This document shows positions 51,837 through 59,382 of a DNA stretch of 64,000 nucleotides, piece after piece. The stretch comes from Myxococcales bacterium. GTDB lineage: Bacteria > Myxococcota_A > Polyangia > Haliangiales > Haliangiaceae. The first letter of the stretch is position 1, and the number at the start of each line of letters is the position of its first letter. The translations under genes and the position numbers were made by a program. The stretch covers positions 248,001-312,000 of the forward strand of contig JADJUW010000002.1 of assembly GCA_016716835.1 (NCBI GenBank), given 5' to 3'. The notes beneath the pieces are model-generated. The model did not search any database. It was not told the origin of the DNA and saw only the letters and a program-made list of their open reading frames with translations.

Positions 51837-54185
51837 TCAGCTCGTGCGCGCAGCGCGCAGACGTAGTGCATTGGCGACGACGGACACGGAGCTAAGACTC
51901 ATCGCGAGCGCGGCGATCATAGGCGAGAGCAGCCAGCCGGTGGCGGGATACAGCACGCCGGCAGCTAGGGGAATGCCGAGCGCGTTGTAGATAAATGCAA
52001 AGCCGAGGTTCTGCTTCATGTTCGCGACGGTGGCCGAGGAGATCACGCGAGCGCGCACGATGCCTCGCAGATCGCCCTTCACGAGCGTGACCTGCGCGCT
52101 GTTCATCGCTACGTCGGTACCGGTGCCCATCGCGACGCCCACGTCAGCCTTCGCCAGCGCGGGCGCGTCGTTGATGCCGTCGCCCGCCATCGCAACAATG
52201 CGGCCTTCCCCTTGCAGGCGCTCTACCAACGCGAGCTTGTCTGCGGGCTTCACCTCGCCATGCACCTCGTCGATGCCGAGGCGGGCCGCGACCGCGCGTG
52301 CAGTTGTCAGCCCATCGCCCGTGGCCATCACGACGCGCAACCCTGAACGTTTCAACGTTGCGATCGCTTCGGGCGTGCTGGCCTTGACGGCGTCCGACAC
52401 CGCTAGGAGTCCCATCAACCGGCCATCGACTGACAGATGCATCACGCTAGCCCCCTCCTCGCGCAGCGTTTCTGCTTGCGCGCGCAGGCCATCCACATCG
52501 ATTCCGAGCTGATTCATGAGCGTTGTGTTGCCGAGCGAGAGGTCCTGGCCCGCCACCCGGCCGCGCACGCCGATCCCCGAGCTCGACTCAAATGCCTCGG
52601 CCTTGTCGAGCACGAGGCCGCGCTCGCGGGCCGCGCGCACGATGGCGTCCGCAAGTGGATGCTCGCTGCCCTGGTCAAGGCTGGCGGCGAGCCGCAACAC
52701 CTCATCGGCTGAGCCACCCTCGACCGGCACGGCGCGATTAAACGAGGGCTTGCCTTCCGTGAGCGTGCCCGTCTTGTCGACGATTAGCGTGTCGACGGCG
52801 CGAAACCGTTCGATCGCAGCAGCGTCGCGGAAGAGCACGCCTTGGGTAGCCGCCTTGCCGGTCGCGACCATGATCGACATCGGCGTCGCCAACCCAAGCG
52901 CACACGGACACGCGATAATGAGCACCGCCACCGCGTTGACCAGGCCATACACCCAGCTCGGTTCGGGACCGATGAGGCCCCAGACTAGGAACGTCGCAAG
53001 GGCAATGGCAACCACCACTATCACGAACCAGCCCGCAACTCGGTCGGCCATGCGTTGCATGGGCGCCTTGGAGCGCTGCGCCTGCGCGACCATCTGCACG
53101 ATCTGCGCAAGCATCGTTTGCGCGCCGACACGCTCGGAGCGCATGACGAGTGCGCCGCTGGTATTGAGCGTGGCGCCGATGAGTTTGTCGCCTGGGCCCT
53201 TGCTCACGGGCAGCGGCTCGCCAGTCAGCATGGCCTCGTCGACCGCGCTGCGCCCTTCCAGCACGATGCCGTCGACGGGGACTTGTTCGCCCGGGCGGAC
53301 GCGCAGCGAATCGCCGACGTGCACATGCGAAAGCGCAACGTCCTGCTCGCTGCCGTCCGCGCTGATGCGGCGCGCGGTCTTCGGCGCCAGCCGGAGCAGC
53401 GACTTGATGGCGCCCGAGGTCTGCGAACGCGCCTTTAGCTCCAGCAGCTGTCCGAGCAGCGTCAGCGAGATGATGACGACGGCGGCTTCGAAGTACACCG
53501 CGACCCGGCCCATAGCGAAGAACGAGGCAGGAAACACACTTGGCGCGACGGTCGCGACGACGCTATAGACGAATGCCGCTCCGGTCCCGATGGAGATAAG
53601 CGTCCACATATTGGGGCTTTTATGCGCAATCGACTGCGCGCCGCGCACAAAGAAAGGCCACCCAGCCCACAGCACCACGGGCGCCGAAAGCGCCAGCTCG
53701 ATCCAGCTCTGCGTCGCCATGTCGAACCAACCGAGCTGATGCCCGAACATCGCCATTGCGGTGACGATGACCGTCAGCGGTAGGGTCCACCAAAAGCGCC
53801 GTTGAAAGTCCGCCAGCTCGGGATTCGCTTCATCATTGATGCTCGGCAGCTCAGCCTCCAGCGCCATGCCGCATTTTGGGCAGGTCCCTGGCTCGTTCCG
53901 CCTGATCTCCGGATGCATGGGGCAGACGTAGACCGTTGCGGCGTCGGTGGAGCTCTCGATGGGGCGCGGGGCGAGCGCCGCGGCGGGAGCGACGTACCTA
54001 AGTGGCTCGGCGGCAAACTTCGCCCGGCATTTCTCGCTGCAAAAGAAGTAAGCGCGATCTCCGTGCTCGTGCCGATGAGGCGACTGCTCGCTGACGGTCA
54101 TACCGCACACCAAGTCCTTTGCCGAGGTGGGCGCCGGCTGTTGCGAATCCTGATGAACGTGATGGGATCTTTGGTGGTCGGACAT
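51837..54185 (-). CDS. copA: Cu(+)-exporting P1B ATPase with YHS and heavy-metal-binding domains
   Basis: A 782-residue pump. N-terminal YHS-type metal domain (LVCGM at Cys27; FFCSEKC at Cys49/Cys53), then a heavy-metal-binding domain YVCPMHP..CPKCGMALE (Cys88 to Met107), replacing the usual HMA domains. Membrane Cys426-Pro-Cys428, Asp470 in DKTGTL, SEHPLADA, GDGINDAPALAKADVG. The end has AFIYNALGIPLAAG and MSLSSVSVVANALRLR, the Cu(I)-specific TM7/TM8 signatures. Exports cytoplasmic Cu(I). Its start codon overlaps, on the other strand, that of the Csp-like frame; no ribosome-binding site is seen. Confidence 0.93.
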   Translation of the reverse strand: MSDHQRSHHVHQDSQQPAPTSAKDLVCGMTVSEQSPHRHEHGDRAYFFCSEKCRAKFAAEPLRYVAPAAALAPRPIESSTDAATVYVCPMHPEIRRNEPGTCPKCGMALEAELPSINDEANPELADFQRRFWWTLPLTVIVTAMAMFGHQLGWFDMATQSWIELALSAPVVLWAGWPFFVRGAQSIAHKSPNMWTLISIGTGAAFVYSVVATVAPSVFPASFFAMGRVAVYFEAAVVIISLTLLGQLLELKARSQTSGAIKSLLRLAPKTARRISADGSEQDVALSHVHVGDSLRVRPGEQVPVDGIVLEGRSAVDEAMLTGEPLPVSKGPGDKLIGATLNTSGALVMRSERVGAQTMLAQIVQMVAQAQRSKAPMQRMADRVAGWFVIVVVAIALATFLVWGLIGPEPSWVYGLVNAVAVLIIACPCALGLATPMSIMVATGKAATQGVLFRDAAAIERFRAVDTLIVDKTGTLTEGKPSFNRAVPVEGGSADEVLRLAASLDQGSEHPLADAIVRAARERGLVLDKAEAFESSSGIGVRGRVAGQDLSLGNTTLMNQLGIDVDGLRAQAETLREEGASVMHLSVDGRLMGLLAVSDAVKASTPEAIATLKRSGLRVVMATGDGLTTARAVAARLGIDEVHGEVKPADKLALVERLQGEGRIVAMAGDGINDAPALAKADVGVAMGTGTDVAMNSAQVTLVKGDLRGIVRARVISSATVANMKQNLGFAFIYNALGIPLAAGVLYPATGWLLSPMIAALAMSLSSVSVVANALRLRAARTS

Positions 54186-54468
54186 GTTTGTGTGTCAAAA
54201 GCTACGCTACAAACGTGTCCGGGTCTCAGCCGTTCCTAACGATCTGGAACCCATCTCCCATTGGCATCCATCCCTTGGAAAATACGCTGTCAGTGGCACG
54301 CAAGCCGCGCTGTCGCAGGTGCTGGCAGCCTGTCGGGCCGCGTGCGTGGCGTGCGAGACCGAGTGCGCAAAGCATGGCGCGCACATGAATCACTGCGCGA
54401 CCTGCGCCGAGTGTTGCCGGCGTTGCGCGGATGCCTGCGCAAAGCTCATCGGCGGCGCTTCGGCGTAA
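54184..54468 (+). CDS. Truncated Csp-like four-helix copper-storage protein (DUF326)
   Basis: Of 94 residues only the last 50 resemble the Csp/DUF326 family: CRAACVACETECAKH and HCATCAECCRRCADACAKL, the Cys-lined third and fourth helices that bind many Cu(I) ions. The first 45 residues are unlike the family and overlap the region directly upstream of copA. The ATG at 54184 overlaps the copA start on the other strand. It is probably a 3' fragment of a full gene, or uses an unrecognised start. No signal peptide. Confidence 0.6.
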   Translation: MFVCQKLRYKRVRVSAVPNDLEPISHWHPSLGKYAVSGTQAALSQVLAACRAACVACETECAKHGAHMNHCATCAECCRRCADACAKLIGGASA

Positions 54469-54849
54469 CCGTCAAAGATGTTCCGTGGCGATGGTAAACG
54501 CGCAAATGGAGGGACAGGGGGCTATCGACTGAAACGGCGCGATATCAATACGTTGGCAGGCAATCACGCGCGGCTACTGGGGTGAGTTTGGCCAAAGGCC
54601 GTTAATCGCCCCAATTGGACGTCTTTTTGGTGCTATCTCAACGGCACGGGCGGATGTCGCGACGGCAATGTTGGCTGGCAGCCGCGCTAGGCAGGCGGTG
54701 AATTGGGAGAATCAGCGATCTGTTTGCCAAGGAGCCACCGCGAATCACGCGGCAGGCAGGTGTCGACTCGTGGTATAAATCAACGAGGGGGGTGCGACAC
54801 TAAGTTGAGTGCGGCGACAATTCGAATCCTTGCTCTTAGCGTGCATTTT
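54469..54849. other. Non-coding right end of island
   Basis: No supportable gene. A frame across 54703-54924 has no recognised family and runs into the recombination sites, so it is not called. The last part is AT-richer and carries GGTATAA sites near 54774. Confidence 0.5.
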
Positions 54850-54875
54850 CTAGGTATACGGGCAGGTATACGAGA
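54850..54875 (+). repeat. Subterminal element, right copy (two AGGTATAC boxes)
   Basis: AGGTATAC occurs at 54852-54859 and again at 54864-54871, followed by GAGA. Twenty-two of 26 bases match 13066-13091 in the same orientation. It lies 51 bases inside attR, as expected for integrase or excisionase binding. Confidence 0.55.
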
Positions 54876-54925
54876 TATTTATTCTGGTATAAACATAAAC
54901 TATTTCAATCAGTTACGTGCTTGAG

Positions 54926-54946
54926 TCGAACCCTCTCCCCGGAGCA
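54926..54946 (+). repeat. attR core: copy of tRNA-Asn 3' end
   Basis: Identical over 21 bases to 12922-12942. Upstream bases do not fit the tRNA T-stem, so this is only the 3' remnant. It marks the right island boundary. Confidence 0.9.
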
Positions 54947-54956
54947 AAAGCATGTC

Positions 54957-54990
54957 CCTCTGATCGCGAACATCAGGGGCATTTTTGTTT
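54957..54990 (+). terminator. Rho-independent terminator, formerly of tRNA-Asn
   Basis: CCTCTGAT pairs with ATCAGGGG (54972-54979, one G.T) around a seven-base loop and is followed by ATTTTTGTTT. It begins 10 bases after attR. Before the island inserted it would have stood directly after the tRNA gene. Confidence 0.85.
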
Positions 54991-55367
54991 AACAAGCGTG
55001 AGTGGTCGAAATTCAAATGGTTTTCTCGTGCAGGGTCGATTCCTTACTTGCTGAGCGTCACCATCGCGCGGTCTCCGCTTAACAACTTAGGCCATTTTCT
55101 CCACATTTTTGGACTCTCCTGGGGCAGAGAGAAATGGAGAAAGTTGTTAACCAGTTAACAGCACGAGAGTTTAGCGCATGAAAATTCTCGTCGTGGCGGT
55201 GTTCTTGAAATCGGTGGCGAACGCTGTCCCATTCGCCACCCCGGGGTGGCAAGAGGTACGGTTGGGCTAATGAGTTGAGACGACTTCAAACGACGCGTTG
55301 AGACGTTCGAACATTCTTTGCCACGTGGCGAAGCGGTTAGGCGGCAAGTTTGGATCGCCCACGTAAA
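54991..55367. other. Intergenic region with an imperfect inverted repeat
   Basis: No supportable gene. TTAACAACTT and TTTTCTCC (about 55079-55102) are complementary to GGAGAAAGTTGTTAA (about 55136-55150), interrupted on the left by eight bases. Function unknown. Confidence 0.4.
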
Positions 55368-55778
55368 CTACGCGGAGCGACTATGTTGCTTCTTGAGTTC
55401 TATCAGGAGCGCATTGCGGTTTGTCTTCGCCCGCCGAACAAAGTCAGGTGGCGCGGCGGTGTCGGCGTCATAGGTGCCGCTCCACGCAATCATTTCGACT
55501 AACAAGGGCATTAAAGCCAGCCCCTTCTCGGTAAGTGAGTAGCGCGTTCGCGCCGAAGCGGTGTGGATGATTTCCTTTTTGATGATGCCGTTGTCTTCAA
55601 GTGTTGCCAGACGGTCCGCCAAAATATTGGTCGAAATCGATTCGTCTGACTCAAGAATCTCCCGGTAGCTGGTTTTTTCCTTGAACATCAAGTCCCTGAC
55701 AATGAGCAACGTCCAAGCGTCGCCGAACACCCCGAGCGCATAGTGAATTGGACAATGTGACGGCCTCCGCTTTCCCAT
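55368..55778 (-). CDS. HxlR-family transcriptional regulator
   Basis: A 136-residue winged-helix protein with the HxlR pattern CPIHYALGVFGDAWTLLIVRDLMF, ESDESISTNILADRLATLEDNGII and RTRYSLTEKGLAL. HxlR/YodB-type regulators often sense electrophiles through an N-terminal cysteine; Cys9 is in the expected place. It is divergent from the SRPBCC gene with 82 bases between start codons, which contain a perfect palindrome. Autoregulation and control of the divergent genes are inferred. Confidence 0.88.
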   Translation of the reverse strand: MGKRRPSHCPIHYALGVFGDAWTLLIVRDLMFKEKTSYREILESDESISTNILADRLATLEDNGIIKKEIIHTASARTRYSLTEKGLALMPLLVEMIAWSGTYDADTAAPPDFVRRAKTNRNALLIELKKQHSRSA

Positions 55779-55793
55779 GTCGACAGCTTAGCG

Positions 55794-55820
55794 ACAAGAC
55801 TTGCAATTCGCAAGTCTTGT
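55794..55820. promoter_or_regulatory. Perfect palindromic operator (HxlR box)
   Basis: ACAAGACTTGC and GCAAGTCTTGT, 11-base arms around AATTC, lie between the divergent HxlR and SRPBCC genes. A weaker repeat, CTTGCAATTCACAAG, follows at 55831-55845. ACTTGCAA-type symmetric sites are typical of HxlR regulators. Confidence 0.75.
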
Positions 55821-55860
55821 GATAGCGTAGCTTGCAATTCACAAGGCTAATGGAGGCCAA

Positions 55861-56310
55861 ATGACAACGCTTGAAAACACGATTCGGATTAAGGCAACCC
55901 CTCAGCAAGTGTGGCAAGCGCTTGGTCAACTTGATGCCCTGGAGAAGTATGATTCAGGTGTCAAAAAGTCGACCTTGCTGGATGGCCCGAAAGAAGGAAT
56001 GGGCGCCACCCGTCAATGCGACCTGACTCCTGGCGGTTGGTTTCGGGAACGCGTGACGGACTGGAAACCCGGAGCCACTCTCGCGTTTGAATTGACGGCC
56101 TGCACGCTGCCCGTCAAGGCGCTCCGCCACAGCTACCGATTTGAAGTCGACGGCGCTGAAACCATTGTCACGCAGAAAATGGAGTACCAGCTCAAGTTTG
56201 GTCCCTTGGGCGCCTTGATGGACGTGCTGATGGTGCGAATACAATGGAACAGCGGCATCAAGTCGTTTTTCGCTGGGCTTAAGGCACATGTGGAGCAGCA
56301 AAAGTCGTGA
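55861..56310 (+). CDS. SRPBCC-fold (START-like) protein
   Basis: A 149-residue SRPBCC protein: TTLENTIRIKATPQQVWQALGQLDALEKYDSGV is the typical first strand and helix, and KSFFAGLKAHVEQQ the last helix that covers the ligand pocket. Such proteins bind or modify hydrophobic small molecules. Start at ATG 55861. GTGA overlap links it to the TfoX-like gene. Probably regulated by the divergent HxlR protein. Confidence 0.8.
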   Translation: MTTLENTIRIKATPQQVWQALGQLDALEKYDSGVKKSTLLDGPKEGMGATRQCDLTPGGWFRERVTDWKPGATLAFELTACTLPVKALRHSYRFEVDGAETIVTQKMEYQLKFGPLGALMDVLMVRIQWNSGIKSFFAGLKAHVEQQKS

Positions 56311-56684
56311 GTTTTGATGAACGCTTGGCGCTGCGCATCCGTGAGCTTCTCGCAAGCCGCGATGACGTAGTTGAAAAACGCATGTTCGGAGGCCTGTGTT
56401 TTATGGTGAATGGCCACATGTGCTGCGGTCTGACGGCCACGGACTTCATGGTGCGTGTTGGACCAGAGCAGTTCGAGTCGGCGCTTTCGGAGGCGCACGC
56501 AAGACCAATGGATTTCACCGGTCGCCCGCTCAAGGGCATGGTGTACGTGAGCGCTGGCGGAACCAAGGATAAAGCCGGGCTTCAAAAATGGGTGAATCTC
56601 GGCTTACGCTTGGTCGACAGCCTGCCGGACAAGTCATTGAAAATACAAACGAAACCAAAAAAAGTACTCAAAAGACGACTATAG
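56307..56684 (+). CDS. TfoX N-terminal domain protein
   Basis: A 125-residue TfoX/Sxy N-terminal domain: SFDERLALRIRELLASRDDVVEKRMFGGLCFMVNGHMCCG, with the MFGG and G.MV sequence of the family. Stand-alone TfoX-N proteins are of unclear role and are not competence regulators by themselves. GTG start overlaps the SRPBCC stop. The C-terminus is Lys-rich. Confidence 0.8.
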   Translation: MSFDERLALRIRELLASRDDVVEKRMFGGLCFMVNGHMCCGLTATDFMVRVGPEQFESALSEAHARPMDFTGRPLKGMVYVSAGGTKDKAGLQKWVNLGLRLVDSLPDKSLKIQTKPKKVLKRRL

Positions 56685-56756
56685 TGTCCAAAGTTTTGGC
56701 ACTTGGGCGTCATAAGGAGTCGGCCCTGACGGCCTGACAAACACAAGGAGAAACAA

Positions 56757-57104
56757 ATGCCCAAATACCTCTGTCTACAACGAAACCTTTCAGGCGCTTC
56801 TGGCGTGAGCGGCGGCGAAAAACCATCCCCTTCACAAATGCAGGCGATGTACGCCAAGTTTAACGAGTGGCGCGAGAAATACCAGACGAACCTCCCCGAT
56901 ATGGGTGGCAAATTGGGCGCAGGAAAATTAGTAACTTCGCAGCCTGCGCCAGATGGACCACTGGTTGAAGTCAAAGAGCTTGTTGGTGGCTACATGATTG
57001 TCTCCGCCGCAACCATCGACGAAGCCATCGCGGTCGCGCGTGAATGCCCAGGCCTTGTGCGTCCAGGCTCTGGCGTAGAAGTCATCGAAATTCATACCCC
57101 TTGA
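56757..57104 (+). CDS. YCII/DGPF-domain protein
   Basis: A 115-residue protein of the YCII-related (DGPF) family: PKYLCLQRN at the start, APDGPLVEVKELVGGYMIV (the DGP motif and beta-sheet) and DEAIAVARECPGL at the end. Such proteins are small alpha/beta-barrel monomers commonly encoded beside ECF42-group sigma factors, as here. AAGGAG precedes the ATG. The TGA overlaps the sigma start codon (TTGA), so translation is coupled. Confidence 0.85.
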   Translation: MPKYLCLQRNLSGASGVSGGEKPSPSQMQAMYAKFNEWREKYQTNLPDMGGKLGAGKLVTSQPAPDGPLVEVKELVGGYMIVSAATIDEAIAVARECPGLVRPGSGVEVIEIHTP

Positions 57105-58372
57105 ATTCAGTCGGCCTTGTCGAGCACTTCTTCCGGCACGAGTACGGGCGCATCTGCGCTTTGCTGTCGTGCCGATTTGGCGTGCAGCACATCAATGTGG
57201 TCGAAGATGCAGTTCAATCAGCACTACTAACGGCGATTCAGTCATGGGGCGTGGGGTTCGTGCCGGACAACCCGTCGGCGTGGCTGTACCGTGTGGCGCA
57301 CAATCACTTGGTAAGTCAGCTTCGTAGCCATGTTCGCCAAGATCGTTTGGCCCGTGAACACGCACTTGAAAACGATGTGGCCACGACCGACGCCGCATCC
57401 ACTAGCGACGCTACCGACGAGCTTCTGCAAATGCTGTTCGTCGCGTGCGACGAGTCGATTCCCATCGAATCACAGCTTGTCTTTGCGCTGAAAACGCTTT
57501 GCGGTTTCGACATCAAAGAAATTGCCGACCGACTCTTCATCTCGGAGGCGAACGCATACAAGCGCTTTGGTCGAGCGAAAGAGCATCTTCGCAACAAACC
57601 GTCGATGTTTGAGATTGGGGCACCAGAATATCACCGGCGGCTACCAACCGTTCACGCAGTCATCTACCTGCTGTTCACCGAAGGCTACCTGTCGTCTCAC
57701 CCCGTTGCCGCCATTCGAAAAGAGCTTTGCGACGAGGCCATAAGGCTTGGGACGCTTTTGACGCAGCGACCTGCAGGACAAACCCCAGAGACCTACGCAC
57801 TGCTGGCGCTCATGACTTTGCATTCATCGCGCGAGAAAGCGCGGCAAGACGCGACCGGTGGCCTGGTGCTTCTGGAGGAACAAAATCGAGCTCTGTGGGA
57901 CCAAGAAAAGATTGCACTCGGACTTGCCTGGTTGGCGAAATCTGCCGAGGGCGATGTGTTTACTCGCTATCACGCGGAGGCAGGCGTTGCCGCAGAGCAT
58001 TGCCTCGCTCAATCACTGCAGGAAACCAACTGGGAGCGCGTCGTTGAGTGTTACATGCTACTGGAGCGAATTGCCCCCTCTCCGCTGCCTGCGCTCAATC
58101 GAGCGCTCGCGACCGCAGAATGGAAGAGTCCACGACATGGATTGGCTCTTTTGGATGGGCTTGTGCCGCCTACCTGGCTTGAGGGATCTTACGTTTGGTC
58201 AGCGACTCTATCCGACTTGCATCGACGTTGCGGGAATAAAGAGCTTGCGTTTAGACATCGCGAACTTGCCCTTCACCTCGCCCCAACAGATGCGGTAAAA
58301 AACGCGCTCGGGCGACGCCTGCGGCAGGAGAACGACTACAGCAGCCAGAGCGCTTTTTCTGCAGTCTCCTGA
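57101..58372 (+). CDS. ECF42-like sigma factor with C-terminal DUF6596 extension
   Basis: A 423-residue sigma-70 factor. Region 2 (HEYGRICALLSCRFG..VVEDAVQSALLTAIQSW) and region 4 (ESQLVFALKTLCGFDIKEIADRLFISEANAYKRFGRAKEHL) are followed by about 230 residues of helical TPR-like sequence (RRLPTVHAVIYLLFTEGYLSS and later), typical of the ECF42/SigJ-like group. The extension is thought to regulate the factor in place of an anti-sigma protein. Start TTG 57101 overlaps the DGPF stop. It likely controls this pair and other genes. Confidence 0.82.
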   Translation: MNSVGLVEHFFRHEYGRICALLSCRFGVQHINVVEDAVQSALLTAIQSWGVGFVPDNPSAWLYRVAHNHLVSQLRSHVRQDRLAREHALENDVATTDAASTSDATDELLQMLFVACDESIPIESQLVFALKTLCGFDIKEIADRLFISEANAYKRFGRAKEHLRNKPSMFEIGAPEYHRRLPTVHAVIYLLFTEGYLSSHPVAAIRKELCDEAIRLGTLLTQRPAGQTPETYALLALMTLHSSREKARQDATGGLVLLEEQNRALWDQEKIALGLAWLAKSAEGDVFTRYHAEAGVAAEHCLAQSLQETNWERVVECYMLLERIAPSPLPALNRALATAEWKSPRHGLALLDGLVPPTWLEGSYVWSATLSDLHRRCGNKELAFRHRELALHLAPTDAVKNALGRRLRQENDYSSQSAFSAVS

Positions 58373-58476
58373 AAGCTATCTCGACCACAGTATGGTTTTC
58401 CATATATTCAAGTCGTGAATCGATCGGTCGACACGGTCGATGGCTGGGTCGTTGAGCACATCAACCGCGGTATCTG

Positions 58477-58645
58477 CCACTGAATCGCTTACAAGCAAAC
58501 GCCTGCCTCCGGAGATTCCGGCAGTTGAGCGGGTTCGGGTTGTTCAGGGCGGCGAGGGCCCTTGGTCCACTGAATAGCGTATTGGTGTACGCCGGCCTCT
58601 GGAGAATCCAGCAGTTGGGTGGGTTGTTCGGGTGCTGCCGGGCGG
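58477..58645 (+). repeat. Imperfect 90-bp tandem duplication
   Basis: Copy 1 starts CCACTGAATC at 58477 and copy 2 CCACTGAATA at 58567. Each contains a GCC-rich hairpin-like run (CTCCGGAGATTCCGGCAG; CTCTGGAGAATCCAGCAG) and a GTTGGGTTG-like end. The region between the sigma gene and abiE (58373-58770) is otherwise empty. Confidence 0.65.
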
Positions 58646-58750
58646 GCGCGTTCCACACGAGCCAATTCTCCAGATTGTTAATTGTTTCGACCGGTTAACG
58701 TAACTCACTTCACGCTAGACTGGCAGCCAGATCCGAGGTACATTTACTAG

Positions 58751-58766
58751 GTATAACTAATTATAC
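58751..58766 (+). promoter_or_regulatory. Palindrome at the abiE start, likely operator/-10
   Basis: GTATAA and TTATAC flank CTAA, ending four bases before the ATG; there is no ribosome-binding site. AbiEi antitoxins repress their own operon by binding inverted repeats, so this site may combine promoter -10 and operator. Confidence 0.55.
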
Positions 58767-58770
58767 ACCT

Positions 58771-59382
58771 ATGTCTAGAACCATCGAGACGAAGCTCGAA
58801 GCAACGCAAGCCCTTGTTCGCAAACAAGGTGTGCTGCGTGCTCGCGACCTTTCGTCCCGGGGCATTCCTCGTAGCTACCTTAGACGTCTTCAAGATCAGG
58901 GAGCTATCGAAAAGCTCGGCCCAGGACTCTACGCAGATGCGAAATTTGAACCGACAGCGAACCATTCGCTTGTTGAAGCGAGCGTACGTGTTCCGCACGG
59001 TGTTATTTGTCTTCTCTCCGCGCTGCGTTTCCACGGCCTAACGACCCAAGCACCTTTTCAAGTGTGGCTCGCGATAGACATTCACGCGTGGAGGCCCAAG
59101 CAAAGTAGCCCACCACTGCGCATCGTACACATGGGCGAAGCTGCACTGAAAGCAGGCGTTGAAACGCACAAAATGGAGAACGTTGATGTGCCGGTATTCA
59201 GCGCGGCAAAAACAGTGGCCGACTGCTTCAAGTATCGAAACAAGATCGGCCTCGACGTTGCCCTTGAAGCTCTGAAAGAATTTCGCGCATCCAAGAAGTG
59301 GAGCCACGACGAGCTCTGGCGTCACGCAAAGCTTTGCCGAGTCGCCAATGTCATGCGCCCATACCTTGAGGCACTCGCATGA
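58771..59382 (+). CDS. abiEi: AbiEi-type antitoxin / repressor
   Basis: A 203-residue AbiEi-family protein with an N-terminal winged helix (ALVRKQGVLRARDLSSRGIPRSYLRRLQDQGAIEKL) and a C-terminal domain (VFSAAKTVADCFKYRNKIGLDVALEALKEF) that counters the toxin. In type IV systems it acts as transcriptional repressor and antitoxin. It is preceded by a palindrome at its ATG and overlaps the toxin gene by ATGA. Confidence 0.88.
   Translation: MSRTIETKLEATQALVRKQGVLRARDLSSRGIPRSYLRRLQDQGAIEKLGPGLYADAKFEPTANHSLVEASVRVPHGVICLLSALRFHGLTTQAPFQVWLAIDIHAWRPKQSSPPLRIVHMGEAALKAGVETHKMENVDVPVFSAAKTVADCFKYRNKIGLDVALEALKEFRASKKWSHDELWRHAKLCRVANVMRPYLEALA

Larger units (their letters stand above)
12943..54946. 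mobile_element. 42-kb tRNA-Asn-integrated genomic island carrying metal resistance
   Basis: The island lies between direct repeats of the tRNA-Asn 3' end (12922-12942 and 54926-54946). A P4-type tyrosine integrase is the first gene, followed by a coupled unknown gene, an AlpA-like regulator and a toprim/DUF3987 replication protein. The rest is metal efflux, sensing and binding genes. No relaxase, type IV secretion or structural phage genes are visible, so transfer would need a helper. Excision at the repeats would give a circle of about 42.0 kb. Composition changes along its length suggest assembly from several sources. Confidence 0.85.

Noticed and set aside
54703..54924. 73-residue open frame at the right island end
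   Set aside because: No family, poor start, and it runs through the recombination sites up to attR; more likely non-coding.
12943..54946. Conjugative element or prophage
   Set aside because: No relaxase, coupling protein, type IV secretion, capsid, tail or lysis genes can be seen; only integrase, AlpA-like and primase genes support mobility.
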